Shown here: positions 42,985 to 51,577 of the stretch, piece by piece
Position numbering within the stretch: position 1 is the first letter of the stretch
How the letters are laid out: each line of letters opens with the position of its first letter
Origin: Methanotrichaceae archaeon
Lineage (GTDB): Archaea > Halobacteriota > Methanosarcinia > Methanotrichales > Methanotrichaceae
Direction: 5' to 3'
Length of the DNA: 58,294 nt
Assembly (NCBI GenBank): GCA_013178225.1
Contig: JABLXE010000020.1
Location: forward strand, 1-58,294
Notes under the pieces: model-generated
What the model saw: the letters and a program-made list of their open reading frames with translations, nothing else
Told to the model about the DNA's origin: nothing
Databases searched by the model: none
Program-made: the position numbers and the translations under genes

Positions 42985-43263
42985 CTATCCCTCATTATGG
43001 GCAGGGGCCTTCTTTGTCTCAGCATCCACTTCCCGATGTATGATTCTCTTTCTGGTCTCTCCCTGAGCCCTATTCTTCACCAGCCAGGCCCTGGTCTCTT
43101 CAGGCCAGCCTATAAGGAGCCCTATACATAGCGTAATAGTGCCAAAGAACCAGGCAATAATGCCAGGGAGAATGAACGCCATGGAAACCAGTACGCCCAC
43201 AATGGCAGCCAGGCATCCTATAAGGATTAGCAGTGTACCTATAGCTTTCGCTATTCTAGACAT
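42985..43263 (-). CDS. small membrane protein (92 aa)
   Basis: Two hydrophobic helices (AIGTLLILIGCLAAIVGVLV and FILPGIIAWFFGTITLCIGL) are followed by a charged cytoplasmic tail (EETRAWLVKNRAQGETRKRI). It is consistent with a virus- or plasmid-encoded membrane protein. No family is recognised. It lies immediately upstream of the zinc protein gene, separated by three bases. Confidence 0.6.
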   Translation of the reverse strand: MSRIAKAIGTLLILIGCLAAIVGVLVSMAFILPGIIAWFFGTITLCIGLLIGWPEETRAWLVKNRAQGETRKRIIHREVDAETKKAPAHNEG

Positions 43264-43342
43264 ACTTTTAAGTCCTCCTATGGCATCTATAGGGACTATG
43301 GTATTTAAGGGTTATGCCAAAATAGAATAGACTAAGGGAGAT

Positions 43343-43825
43343 TCAGCTTGCACTTCTCTCCTTTCTCATAGCTACGTAATCAGATGCTTTGATCCTCTTA
43401 GTCCTCACTCCACCTAGGGATTGGAAAATCTTCTCCAGGATCTGGACCCAGGCATCTCTCTTATCTAGGTAGGCCTCTCTGAGAGATTCCTGCCTTTCAA
43501 GGATATCCAGAATCCTGATGGCATCCTCAGCTAGCATAATGTTCACCAAGCCTCCTGTCCAGATATATGTCCAGACAGTATCTCCCTCTGGCTCATGAGC
43601 AGTCATGGTGACCTGCTCCTCATCCTGGTAGATGATTTCCACAATAAGGGTCCTGCCATTGATCTCCACAGTTTTTGTCAGTCCCAGAACATCTGTAAAG
43701 TAGCATCCAGAGGATTCCCCATAGATGAGGGCAGTCTCCAGCAGCTTCAGAATCCTGTCTCTCATCATCTGGTAAATCTTATTGTGAATTTGTGCGTTAT
43801 CTCCTAACAAATCTTCATGCTTCAT
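43343..43825 (-). CDS. hypothetical protein of the mobile block (160 aa)
   Basis: The protein starts with helical sequence (KIYQMMRDRILKLLETALIY) and continues into beta strands (VEINGRTLIVEIIYQDEEQV, TVWTYIWTGGLVNIMLAEDA). Its middle resembles that of the next upstream protein (43822-44400), where GGFVNLPVLQEGLQVL stands in place of GGLVNIMLAEDAIRIL. The two are probably distant paralogues. The start ATG 43825 overlaps the upstream stop (ATGA). Function is unknown. Confidence 0.6.
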   Translation of the reverse strand: MKHEDLLGDNAQIHNKIYQMMRDRILKLLETALIYGESSGCYFTDVLGLTKTVEINGRTLIVEIIYQDEEQVTMTAHEPEGDTVWTYIWTGGLVNIMLAEDAIRILDILERQESLREAYLDKRDAWVQILEKIFQSLGGVRTKRIKASDYVAMRKERSAS

Positions 43826-44400
43826 GGTAGTACATCCTCCTTTTCTGTCCTCTGCATAAGAGCAGCCTGCTCTGCCTTAGTGACCATTTTTATATCGAAT
43901 CCACAACCTATGGCTCCCTTCACTGCATGGTGCTCAGTGGTGCCATCTATCTCCAGGAACTTCTTCTCCATCTCTGTTAACATCTTTACCCTTCTCTCCC
44001 TTAGGATTCTGATCGCCATTAGCGATCCTTTTACTTCCTGGTCCCAGTCCTTCCCCATCACCTCTGGATCTGCAGGTGATTCTAGGACGGTCTTCCAGGC
44101 AGTTTCCAGGACCTGGAGCCCTTCTTGCAGCACTGGCAGATTTACGAAGCCTCCCCTTAGCAGATAGTGGGTTCTTGTAGGCCTGCCCTCCCACTGAGCT
44201 GACAGCTCTATTCTCTGCTCTGTTATAGCCAGGAATGCTATGACTGAAGCCTCACCAACAAAACAGGGGATCTCAAATCCCAGGCAGTCAGTGTCCTTAT
44301 TGATGCATTTAAACCTTAGAAGGTCCAGAAGGTCTTTCACTTCCTGGGCTAAGAGACTGGAAAGGTGTCTCTCCTTTGCCTCAAAAGATTGCATGTCCAT
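43822..44400 (-). CDS. hypothetical protein of the mobile block (192 aa)
   Basis: The 192-residue protein contains a beta-rich middle (IAFLAITEQRIELSAQWEGR, HYLLRGGFVNLPVLQEGLQV) and a helical C-terminal third. It shares a layout and a G-G-x-V-N turn with the following gene product, suggesting duplication within the element. There is no signal peptide or known domain. The four-base overlap with the next gene implies coupled translation and possibly a complex of the two. Confidence 0.6.
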   Translation of the reverse strand: MDMQSFEAKERHLSSLLAQEVKDLLDLLRFKCINKDTDCLGFEIPCFVGEASVIAFLAITEQRIELSAQWEGRPTRTHYLLRGGFVNLPVLQEGLQVLETAWKTVLESPADPEVMGKDWDQEVKGSLMAIRILRERRVKMLTEMEKKFLEIDGTTEHHAVKGAIGCGFDIKMVTKAEQAALMQRTEKEDVLP

Positions 44401-44426
44401 CCAGACTCACTCCCTTAGATAATCGT

Positions 44427-44765
44427 CTATAACTTGCCAAAGCTCCTGGGCACCTGGATCTTGAATGGATCTCTTATGGGTTTGATTGCCTTTATCCCCA
44501 TCAGTTCCATCTCCAGCTGCTGAGAAATAGCTTCAGTAGCATTCATAGAGACATTCTGGCCATTGACCTGGGACATATAGACCAGGCCTTCTGGAGAGAG
44601 GGCTACAAACTGGTCATGTAAGTTTGTCTTTGTAGTTTGCACTTCTGTATAGACAGTCCCATTCCCTTTGGCCACAATCTCTGATATTACTTGCACTTCT
44701 CCCATGCCAGGCCAGATAGTGAAAATAGCCAGACATAATGCCAAACAAAGAATAATGCTCTTCAT
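44427..44765 (-). CDS. small exported protein of the mobile block (112 aa)
   Basis: A signal peptide (MKSIILCLALCLAIFTIWPG) precedes about 90 residues with beta-rich sequence (VQVISEIVAKGNGTVYTEVQ, LSPEGLVYMSQVNGQNVSMN) and N-x-S/T sites. On a virus this could be a virion or surface protein. No family is recognised. The start lies two bases after the stop of the truncated gene upstream. Confidence 0.6.
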   Translation of the reverse strand: MKSIILCLALCLAIFTIWPGMGEVQVISEIVAKGNGTVYTEVQTTKTNLHDQFVALSPEGLVYMSQVNGQNVSMNATEAISQQLEMELMGIKAIKPIRDPFKIQVPRSFGKL

Positions 44766-44767
44766 TT

Positions 44768-44925
44768 TTAGATCATCTCCTGGTAGTGCTTTTCACAAAG
44801 CCACAAACCAAAATCTGGCCTCCACTTTGAGGAACTCCCGCACCTAAGTCCCTGGATCACAAAGGCAGCACAGCGTCCTTCTATGATAGGCTCCTCTACT
44901 ATGGTCTCCTCTGGGACGTTTGCAG
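44768..44925 (-). pseudogene. gene truncated by the IS21 element
   Basis: Only about 52 C-terminal codons remain (ANVPEETIVEEPIIEGRCAA, IQGLRCGSSSKWRPDFGLW, LCEKHYQEMI), with a Cys pair and C-x2-H suggesting a zinc site. At 44925 the frame enters the left end of the IS. The N-terminal part is not found to the right of the IS, where atpB begins instead. The residues read further upstream come from IS sequence. Confidence 0.65.
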
Positions 44926-44975
44926 TGTCATAGGCGGTCAAAAAGTGCTCAATTTCGGCGGGATAAAAATGCCCA
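44926..44975. repeat. IS21 left terminal inverted repeat
   Basis: The sequence contains two units, gcggtcaaaaagtgctcaat and gcgggataaaaatgcccacc. They match, inverted and in swapped order of the tgccc/tgctc variants, the units at the right end. Confidence 0.75.
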
Positions 44976-45014
44976 CCTCTACAGCTTTTGATTTTCAAAT
45001 CAAAGGCTGTATTG

Positions 45015-46259
45015 ATGCTGAAATGGGAGGAGTTTCTCATGTTAAGAGAACTACACGAGCAGGGATTGAGCATCAGCGAGATTGCCAAGGAGACCGGATA
45101 CAACCGCAGAACCGTGCGCAAGTATATCAATTCGGATACCCCTCCAGTCGCCAAAAAGAGATTGCCTAAGCCAAGTAAGCTGGATGATTACAAGGATTAT
45201 ATCGCTCAGAGGCTGAACAGCTATCCATTAACCGCTTCGAGAATCTATCGTGAGATCCAGGAGATGGGATTCACCGGGAAATACACGATAGTCAAAGACT
45301 TCGTTCGGAAGGTCCGGCCCAAATCCGGAGTCTGCGCCATATATCGTTATGAGACTCGCCCTGGTAAGCAGGGTCAGGTAGACTGGGGCGAATGCGGCTA
45401 TATCGAGATTGATGATAAGATCCTCAAGCTCTATTGTTTCACGATGGTTCTCGGATACTCGCGTATGAGGTACGCAGAGTTTACCTTATCGATAGATGCT
45501 GCCACGCTGATTCAGTGTCATTTGAATGCCTTCAACTACTTTGGAGGTTATCCAGAGGAGATCCTTTACGATAACATGAAGCAGGTTGTTTTGAGAAGAG
45601 CGTCGAAGCCTGCCAATTCCGAATGGAATCCTGAGTTCGAGCAATTTTTCAGGCATTTTGGTTTTATACCCAGGCTCTGTCGGCCTTATCGTCCTCAGAC
45701 GAAAGGCAAGATCGAAAACACTGTGGGTTTTGTCAAACGCGATTTCTTCAAAGGCAGTTCCTTTAGCTCTTTCTCAGATCTCAACAACCAGGTCCAGATA
45801 TGGCTTAAGCGCGTCAACTCAAGCATTCACGGAACCACTCATGAAATCCCGGTTGAGAGACTGAAGCTAGAAGGATTGAATCCAGTCGAGGTCATTCCTG
45901 CATATGTCGTCAACAGAGAGTGCACTAGGAAGATTTCAAGAGACGCATACCTGTCTTACAACGGCAACCGCTATTCGGTTCCTTATCGGTTTGCAGGAAG
46001 AGAGGCCAGGGTTCGGATAGGAAACAATAGCATCAAGGTCTATGTTGGTTCAGAGCTGATCTGCGAACATGCGATCCTAACCGGCAGTGGTAGGATATGC
46101 CGAGATAAAGATCATTTCTCGGGTCTTCTTTCAGAGGTTCTTAAAGAGAACAAGGCCAGGCTGAATCAATCTCCTTCAGTACTGAGATTTAGCGAAGTAA
46201 TGGTTGAGACAAGACCGCTAGACGTTTATGATAGGTTCAGTGAGGGGATAGAGAAATGA
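45015..46259 (+). CDS. istA: IstA transposase (IS21)
   Basis: The 414-residue protein starts with a helix-turn-helix (HEQGLSISEIAKETGYNRRT), then has the DDE catalytic core: GQVDWGECGYIEID (first Asp), EILYDNMKQVV (second Asp) and TKGKIENTVGFVKRDF (Glu). The C-terminal part is typical of IstA (ISRDAYLSYNGNRYSVPYRF). ATG 45015 is preferred, because homologues begin with a similar MLxWEE segment; the frame is open to 44988. It cuts and joins the IS ends together with IstB. The gene looks intact. Confidence 0.92.
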   Translation: MLKWEEFLMLRELHEQGLSISEIAKETGYNRRTVRKYINSDTPPVAKKRLPKPSKLDDYKDYIAQRLNSYPLTASRIYREIQEMGFTGKYTIVKDFVRKVRPKSGVCAIYRYETRPGKQGQVDWGECGYIEIDDKILKLYCFTMVLGYSRMRYAEFTLSIDAATLIQCHLNAFNYFGGYPEEILYDNMKQVVLRRASKPANSEWNPEFEQFFRHFGFIPRLCRPYRPQTKGKIENTVGFVKRDFFKGSSFSSFSDLNNQVQIWLKRVNSSIHGTTHEIPVERLKLEGLNPVEVIPAYVVNRECTRKISRDAYLSYNGNRYSVPYRFAGREARVRIGNNSIKVYVGSELICEHAILTGSGRICRDKDHFSGLLSEVLKENKARLNQSPSVLRFSEVMVETRPLDVYDRFSEGIEK

Positions 46260-47023
46260 GCAACTTCGCTTACGAGCGGCTTCATCATAACCTTCAGGTG
46301 ATGAAACTCGATACCATCGACTCAATCCTCGATAACTTCCTTGAAATCGCCGCTAAAGATGGTAAATCTACCATCGAGATTCTGGATTATTTGATTGACC
46401 AGGAGATGAAGAACAAAGAGGCTCAATCTCTGGCAATGAGGACCAGGATCGCTGGATTTCCGTCTCAAAAGAGGCTTGGAGATTTCGATTTCGAGTTTCA
46501 ACCGTCTCTGGACAAAGCAGTGATCAGGGATCTAACCAGTCTAAGGTTCATCAAGAATTGCGAGAACGTCGTCTTCCTCGGACCGCCAGGTGTTGGCAAG
46601 ACTCATCTGGCCATTGCATTGGGATTGGAGGCGGTAATATCAGGGTTCAGAGTTCATTTTACGAACGCTGCAACTCTTATCGAGAGGTTAGTCGATGCCA
46701 ACAAGCAGGATAGGCTTGAGCAGAAGATTAAAGGTTTATCCAAGTTTCAGCTATTGATTGTGGATGAGATCGGATATCTGCCGTTCACTTCTGACGGTGC
46801 TCATGCTTTCTTCCAGCTGATTTCAAGGTTCTATGAGACCAGGTCTATCATTTTCACCTCAAACAAGTCATATGGTGAGTGGGGCGAGATATTCAGAGAT
46901 CACGTGATCGCATCTGCGGTCCTTGATAGGATACTGCACCACTGTACTACCATTAACATCAAAGGCGATAGCTACAGGCTTAAGGAACGCAGAAAGCATG
47001 GTCTAATAACACAGAATCGCTGA
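46256..47023 (+). CDS. istB: IstB ATPase helper (IS21)
   Basis: The 255-residue AAA+ protein has Walker A GPPGVGKTHLAIALG and Walker B LLIVDEIGYLPF, then the sensor segment SIIFTSNKSYGEWGEIF. IstB resembles DnaC and organises target DNA for IstA. The start overlaps the istA stop by ATGA, the usual IS21 arrangement. It appears intact, so the element may be active. Confidence 0.93.
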   Translation: MSNFAYERLHHNLQVMKLDTIDSILDNFLEIAAKDGKSTIEILDYLIDQEMKNKEAQSLAMRTRIAGFPSQKRLGDFDFEFQPSLDKAVIRDLTSLRFIKNCENVVFLGPPGVGKTHLAIALGLEAVISGFRVHFTNAATLIERLVDANKQDRLEQKIKGLSKFQLLIVDEIGYLPFTSDGAHAFFQLISRFYETRSIIFTSNKSYGEWGEIFRDHVIASAVLDRILHHCTTINIKGDSYRLKERRKHGLITQNR

Positions 47024-47073
47024 GGGTGGTTTCTTTGAGAATCAAATGGATAAGGGGTAACTACTTATAGGCA

Positions 47074-47123
47074 TGAGCACTTTTATGCCGCCATAATTGG
47101 GCATTTTTACACCGCCATTGACA
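47074..47123. repeat. IS21 right terminal inverted repeat
   Basis: Read on the minus strand from 47123 the sequence is tgtcaatggcggtgtaaaaa and then a second unit with ggcggcataaaagtgctca. It pairs with the left end at 44926-44975. The outermost five bases, TGTCA, are identical at both ends. Confidence 0.75.
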
Positions 47124-47136
47124 CCCTGATCAATCA

Positions 47137-47814
47137 GTGCTCTGGAAATGGGATATGATTGCCATCAATGATACTATAGTCTTCACCTGGATAGCTATGA
47201 TCCTGCTCGTGTCCCTGGCTTGGTATTCTACCCGCAACCTGTCTGCAACTCATCCTGTTTCGCAAAGACAGATCTTCCTCGAGACGGTTATAAACTATAT
47301 GAAAAGTGAAATATCGGAAATTGCTAGGAGGAATCCCGAGCCGTATTTGCCTTTCTCAGGCACACTGTTCCTGTTCCTGTCCATGTCCAGCCTGCTTGGT
47401 ATAGTGCCTGGATACCGATCGCCAACCAGCTCTTTGTCCACGACCGCTGCACTAGCCATCTGTGTCTTCTTTGCGATACCATTCTACGGTATTATGCACC
47501 AGGGCTTTTCCAATTATTTCAGGCGTTACGTTCAGCCCACAGTGCTGATGCTACCCTTTAACATTATAGGTGAGGTCTCGCGGACTATAGCATTGGCTTT
47601 AAGACTTTTCGGCAACATGATGAGCCAGACACTTTTGATCGCGGTTATAGTCTCCATTGTACCACTTTTCCTGCCAGTGGCAATGGACTTTTTCGGTCTG
47701 TTAATCGGCCAGATACAGGCCTACATCTTTGCCGTTCTGGCTACGGTCTACATTGTCTCAGCCAGTACCACTTCTAGAAAAGAAGACGAAAACCAAACCG
47801 AAGGAGAACTTTGA
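47137..47814 (+). CDS. atpB: N-type ATPase subunit a, 5' end cut by IS21
   Basis: The 225-residue membrane protein has the subunit-a hallmarks: NDTIVFTWIAMILLVS, the conserved Arg helix RTIALALRLFGNMMSQTLL and the C-terminal IGQIQAYIFAVLATVYI. The reading frame continues upstream of GTG 47137 through codons for P-D-Q-S to the IS boundary at 47123, matching the usual M-x(2-3)-P-D start of this subunit as I recall it. So the IS has removed the start codon and the first few residues. GTG 47137 is the only remaining start, without a ribosome-binding site. The protein could still be made with a shorter tail, but the promoter and upstream genes are gone. Confidence 0.85.
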   Translation: MLWKWDMIAINDTIVFTWIAMILLVSLAWYSTRNLSATHPVSQRQIFLETVINYMKSEISEIARRNPEPYLPFSGTLFLFLSMSSLLGIVPGYRSPTSSLSTTAALAICVFFAIPFYGIMHQGFSNYFRRYVQPTVLMLPFNIIGEVSRTIALALRLFGNMMSQTLLIAVIVSIVPLFLPVAMDFFGLLIGQIQAYIFAVLATVYIVSASTTSRKEDENQTEGEL

Positions 47815-47815
47815 T

Positions 47816-48082
47816 ATGGCTTCTGTAGATTTGATTGGAGTGGCCTCTATAGTTGTATCAGGATTGACCATCGCCATTGGATCGATCGGTCCGGCAATAG
47901 GTGAAAGCTGGGCGCTTTCCCGTGCTCTTTCTGCGATAGCCCAGCAGCCCGATGAGGCCAACACCATAACTCGAACTCTGTTCGTGGGCCTGGCAATGAT
48001 AGAATCCACTGCCATCTATTGCTTCGTAATATCGATCATCCTGATCTTCTCCAATCCGTTCTGGAACTACGTGGCCACCTGA
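47816..48082 (+). CDS. atpE: N-type ATPase subunit c, two-Glu ion site
   Basis: The 88-residue subunit is a two-helix hairpin with the loop AQQPDEAN. It has carboxylates in both helices, E30 in GPAIGESW and E63 in LAMIESTAIY. A double Glu set is described for the N-ATPase rotor and has been linked to sodium translocation. ATG 47816 follows the atpB stop by one base; the frame is open further upstream but is coding for atpB there. The ring is embedded in the cytoplasmic membrane. Confidence 0.92.
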   Translation: MASVDLIGVASIVVSGLTIAIGSIGPAIGESWALSRALSAIAQQPDEANTITRTLFVGLAMIESTAIYCFVISIILIFSNPFWNYVAT

Positions 48083-48098
48083 GGAGGACGGCTCTCAA

Positions 48099-48914
48099 AT
48101 GAACGGATTAGAGATAGGTGGATTGCAGATCGATCTGTTTACAACTGTTGCTCAGATAATAAATTTTATCATATTGATCTACCTCCTGAGGCACTTTCTC
48201 TACAGGCCGGTCCTCAAGCTAATGAAAGACCGGGAAACGTTGATCTTCTCTGGGCTAAAGGAGGTTGAAGAGAAGAAGCAGGAAGTCGAAAAAGAAGCCG
48301 AGTCTTACCGCCAAAAGAGAGAGGAAATCTCTTCCGAACATGAAGAGCTGCTCATTAAGGCCAAGGAGGATGCCAAGAACTTCAAATCAGATCTGATAAA
48401 GGAGGCTCGGGAAGAGATAGAAGAGAACAAGGCCGAATGGTACAAGGATGTCTTGCGCGAGAGAGAAGAATTTCTTGACGATTTGAGAACGCACATTGGG
48501 GAACAGATCTATGCCATATCCCGGCGTGCTCTCAAGGATCTGGCCAATGAAGATCTTGAGACTCAGATTATTGAAACATTTATCAAACGGCTACAGAACT
48601 TAGAGGAACCAGAAAAAGAAACTCTAAAAGAATTCTACGGAGATCTTGAACAGCCGATCACCGTCAGGAGCGCCTTTGTTCTTTCTGAGAAACGACAGGA
48701 TGAGATCAAAGATGTGCTTCGAGATCAATCAAACAGCGAGCTGAGGGTCACGTTTCAGGTCGATGAAGGATTAATCTCAGGAATTGAGATGAGTGCACGA
48801 AATCTTGAGATTTCTTGGAACATAGCCAGCTATCTTGATTCTTTAGAGGCGGATTTTTCTCGAATGCTGGAAGAGAGGACCCCAACCATCACTACCACCG
48901 GAAAAGCGGGTTAA
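48099..48914 (+). CDS. atpF: N-type ATPase subunit b (with delta-like part)
   Basis: The 271-residue protein has one N-terminal membrane helix (IINFIILIYLLRHFLYRP), then about 110 residues of continuous charged coiled coil (EVEEKKQEVEKEAESYRQKR) and a C-terminal alpha/beta part (RSAFVLSEKRQDEIKDVLRD, FQVDEGLISGIEMSARNLEI). That last part resembles subunit delta/OSCP, explaining why no separate delta gene is present. It is the peripheral stalk. A gaggaggac site precedes ATG 48099. Confidence 0.9.
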   Translation: MNGLEIGGLQIDLFTTVAQIINFIILIYLLRHFLYRPVLKLMKDRETLIFSGLKEVEEKKQEVEKEAESYRQKREEISSEHEELLIKAKEDAKNFKSDLIKEAREEIEENKAEWYKDVLREREEFLDDLRTHIGEQIYAISRRALKDLANEDLETQIIETFIKRLQNLEEPEKETLKEFYGDLEQPITVRSAFVLSEKRQDEIKDVLRDQSNSELRVTFQVDEGLISGIEMSARNLEISWNIASYLDSLEADFSRMLEERTPTITTTGKAG

Positions 48915-48917
48915 AGC

Positions 48918-50435
48918 ATGGCCAATGAGGCGAAAGTCAAGGACATAAGAGATGTTTTAAAGCAAGCCGTTTCAGCAGCAGATCGTTCTCTTTACATCCG
49001 CCAGCCTCAGCTTAAGTTTGAGGAAATCGGAGTGATCTCTTTTGTGGGAAGCGGCATCGTCCGAATCAAGGGGCTGCCGCATGTGAAATCAGAGGAACTT
49101 ATTCGCTTTCCTGGAAATTTGCTGGGACTGGCCTTCAACCTTGACCAGGAAGAAACTGCAGTAGTTATGCTCGATAAAAGCAGCGATATCGAAGCGGGTC
49201 AAGTCGTAAGACGCACGGGAAGGATATTAGATGTTCCCGTGGGAGCGGAAATTCTGGGCCGGGTGGTCGATGCTTTGGGAAGACCTATTGATGAAGGCGA
49301 GAGCATCTATGTCCGAGAGAGAAGGCCCATTGAACGCCGGGCTCCAGGGATTATGGACCGGTCGCCAGTGACCGTTCCCCTTCAGACTGGGATTATGGTA
49401 GTGGACGCCATGATTCCCGTAGGGCGTGGCCAGCGTGAGCTAATATTAGGTGACCGGCAAACGGGTAAGACGGCCATCGCTTTAGACACCATAATCAATC
49501 AGCGAGACAAAGATGTGATATGCGTTTACTGCTCAATTGGGCAGGAGAAATCCGAGGTAGCCAAAATCGTGGCTAACCTGCGGAAAAACGAGGCCATTGA
49601 ATACTCAATCATCGTTGTTGCCTCCGGTGAGGACCCTGCAGGTCTCAATTATGTGGCCCCCTATTCCGCTACTGCGATGGCCGAGTACTTCATGGAAAAA
49701 GGGAACGACGTATTAATAGTATATGACGACCTTACTCGGCACGCCCGTTACTACCGGGAACTGGCCCTGCTGCTGCGCCGTCCCCCGGGCAGGGAAGCTT
49801 TTCCTGGAGATATTTTCTATATCCATTCGAGGTTGCTGGAGCGGGCCACCAATCTGCGTGAAGGCGGATCGTTGTCCGCCCTTCCCATAATTGAAACTCA
49901 GGCTCAGGACATCTCTGCCTACATTCCCACCAACCTCATCTCCATCACCGACGGTCAAATCTACCTCTCTCCAGAGCTTTTCAGAAAAGGCATACTGCCA
50001 GCCGTGGATGTGGGTCAGTCAGTCTCTCGGGTGGGTGGGAAAAGCCAGCTTCCTGCTTATGCCGAGGTAGCTGGCGATCTGCGTTTGATCTATTCGCAGT
50101 TCGAGGACCTGGAAGCCTACACCAGGTTCGGAACCAGGCTGGATGAGGAGACCCGCAGAACTCTGGCACGGGGGGAGCGTATTCGAGAGGTTTTAAAGCA
50201 AGCACAGTACGAACCCATTCCCGCCCCGGAACAGATCGCTGTCCTTCTGGCAATAACCGAAGGACTACTGGACAAAGTTCCATTGGACGAAATTGCATCC
50301 TCCAAAGAGAAAATTAGAAAAGCGTTTAGAGAAAAGCTACCGGATTTATACGAACAAATTAATTCCGGGCAGAAGCTTAGCCCACAAGATCGTGAAAGCC
50401 TGGTCAAGATACTGATAGGCCTGCTGAGAAAATAG
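48918..50435 (+). CDS. atpA: N-type ATPase subunit alpha
   Basis: The 505-residue protein has the alpha-subunit order: N-terminal beta barrel, Walker [13 protein letters not shown] at residues 178-189, [12 protein letters not shown]-like strand ([16 protein letters not shown]), the segment [20 protein letters not shown] and the conserved [10 protein letters not shown]. It is the non-catalytic nucleotide-binding subunit. Its partner beta (atpD) is missing from the window and would normally be at the head of this operon. It follows atpF after three bases. Confidence 0.96.
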   Translation: MANEAKVKDIRDVLKQAVSAADRSLYIRQPQLKFEEIGVISFVGSGIVRIKGLPHVKSEELIRFPGNLLGLAFNLDQEETAVVMLDKSSDIEAGQVVRRTGRILDVPVGAEILGRVVDALGRPIDEGESIYVRERRPIERRAPGIMDRSPVTVPLQTGIMVVDAMIPVGRGQRELILGDRQTGKTAIALDTIINQRDKDVICVYCSIGQEKSEVAKIVANLRKNEAIEYSIIVVASGEDPAGLNYVAPYSATAMAEYFMEKGNDVLIVYDDLTRHARYYRELALLLRRPPGREAFPGDIFYIHSRLLERATNLREGGSLSALPIIETQAQDISAYIPTNLISITDGQIYLSPELFRKGILPAVDVGQSVSRVGGKSQLPAYAEVAGDLRLIYSQFEDLEAYTRFGTRLDEETRRTLARGERIREVLKQAQYEPIPAPEQIAVLLAITEGLLDKVPLDEIASSKEKIRKAFREKLPDLYEQINSGQKLSPQDRESLVKILIGLLRK

Positions 50436-50444
50436 AGGATCAAT

Positions 50445-51329
50445 ATGGCAGAGCTTGAAAGGCTGAAGGCTAAGATCAATAACGCCAGAGACTTGCAGTC
50501 TATCGTCAAAATTATGAAGGCGATCTCTTCTACAAATATGCATGAATACGAGTTGGCCGTAAAGTCGCTGGGAGAATACAGCAAGACCCTCGAGAGGGGA
50601 CTGCAGATCGTATTGATGACCCGGAAAGATCTCCTGGGCACCAGGTCTGTTGCCGAAAAGAGATGCCTGGGGGCGGTGATCTTCGGTTCGGAACAGGGGC
50701 TATGCGGGAATTTCAATGAGCGGATAGCACGTTTTGCAATTGATAATATGGATGAGATGGCATGCGAAGACCGAAGAGCATTGGCGGTTGGGGAGCGTGT
50801 TATCGACCGTCTGGAAGAAGCGGGGCTTCCAGTAGAGGCCCACTTTTATTTTTCAGGGGATTACATAGGCATTTCTGAAGTCATGGTCGGAGTTCTAGAG
50901 AGGATAGAAGTATGGCGCCTGGAAAAAGGAATAGATGAAGTAGTGCTCTTTTATAACAGGCCTGTCTCGGGTTTATCATCGGCCTTCACCCCGCACATGA
51001 CGCAACTTTTCCCCCTCGATTTAAGCTGGCTGGTCGGCCTTTCGGAAAAAAGATGGCTATCGAGATCGATTCCCACTTATTCGATGGATGCAAACATCCT
51101 CTTTTCCTCTCTGGTGAAGGAATATTTATTTTTCTCTCTTTATAGGGCATTTGTCGAGTCGCTAGCCAGCGAAAATGCCAGCAGACTGTCTTCCATGCAG
51201 GCTGCAGAGAGAAATATAGAAGAGCATCTTATCGAACTTACCACAGATTTTCGCAGGCAGCGTCAGGAAGCTATCTCTTCCGAGCTGCTGGATGTCATTA
51301 CCGGATTTGAGGCACTATCTTCTCAGTAG
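50445..51329 (+). CDS. atpG: N-type ATPase subunit gamma
   Basis: The 294-residue protein starts and ends with the long antiparallel coiled coil of the rotor shaft (MAELERLKAKINNARDLQSI, and RNIEEHLIELTTDFRRQRQE). The middle has the alpha/beta fold with IFGSEQGLCGNFNERI, which matches the family's G-S-D/E-x-G-L-C-G-x-F-N motif. It is the last gene of the operon, 9 bases after atpA. It is the usual final gene of N-ATPase operons. Confidence 0.93.
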   Translation: MAELERLKAKINNARDLQSIVKIMKAISSTNMHEYELAVKSLGEYSKTLERGLQIVLMTRKDLLGTRSVAEKRCLGAVIFGSEQGLCGNFNERIARFAIDNMDEMACEDRRALAVGERVIDRLEEAGLPVEAHFYFSGDYIGISEVMVGVLERIEVWRLEKGIDEVVLFYNRPVSGLSSAFTPHMTQLFPLDLSWLVGLSEKRWLSRSIPTYSMDANILFSSLVKEYLFFSLYRAFVESLASENASRLSSMQAAERNIEEHLIELTTDFRRQRQEAISSELLDVITGFEALSSQ

Positions 51330-51577
51330 AACGCTGATGGATAGCATAGGCCTGGCTAACTATAGTTGTGAGGATTCCGATTTTGTCCAAACGCACCAAG
51401 CCTAAAGACGACTTGTCAATCGTTCCTGTATAGATACAGTCGAATTAATCCAAATTAGCTCCTAAACCCATCTATATCTATTTATTTTTCAAGATCTCCT
51501 GCTGCGGAAAATTTAAATCACAGTAAATCAAAGTTTCCAGTGCTCTTTGCATTAGACTTATCTCGGAGACCTCCATT

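Larger units (their letters stand above)
44926..47123. mobile_element. IS21-family insertion sequence
   Basis: The element is 2198 bases. It starts with tgtcataggcggtc at 44926 and ends with the inverse of tgtcaatggcggtg at 47123. Both ends carry two internal repeats of about 20 bases (ggcgg…aaaa-tgccc or aaaagtgctc), as is typical of IS21. It encodes IstA and IstB, with start and stop overlapping by four bases. The flanking bases (gtttgcag left, ccctgatc right) are not a target duplication. The left flank is a truncated gene of the unknown block and the right flank is the start of atpB. Confidence 0.9.

Noticed and set aside
36901-47123. Second attachment-site copy of the tRNA-Leu 3' end
   Set aside because: I looked for the terminal 20 bases of the tRNA through the accessory region and saw no match.
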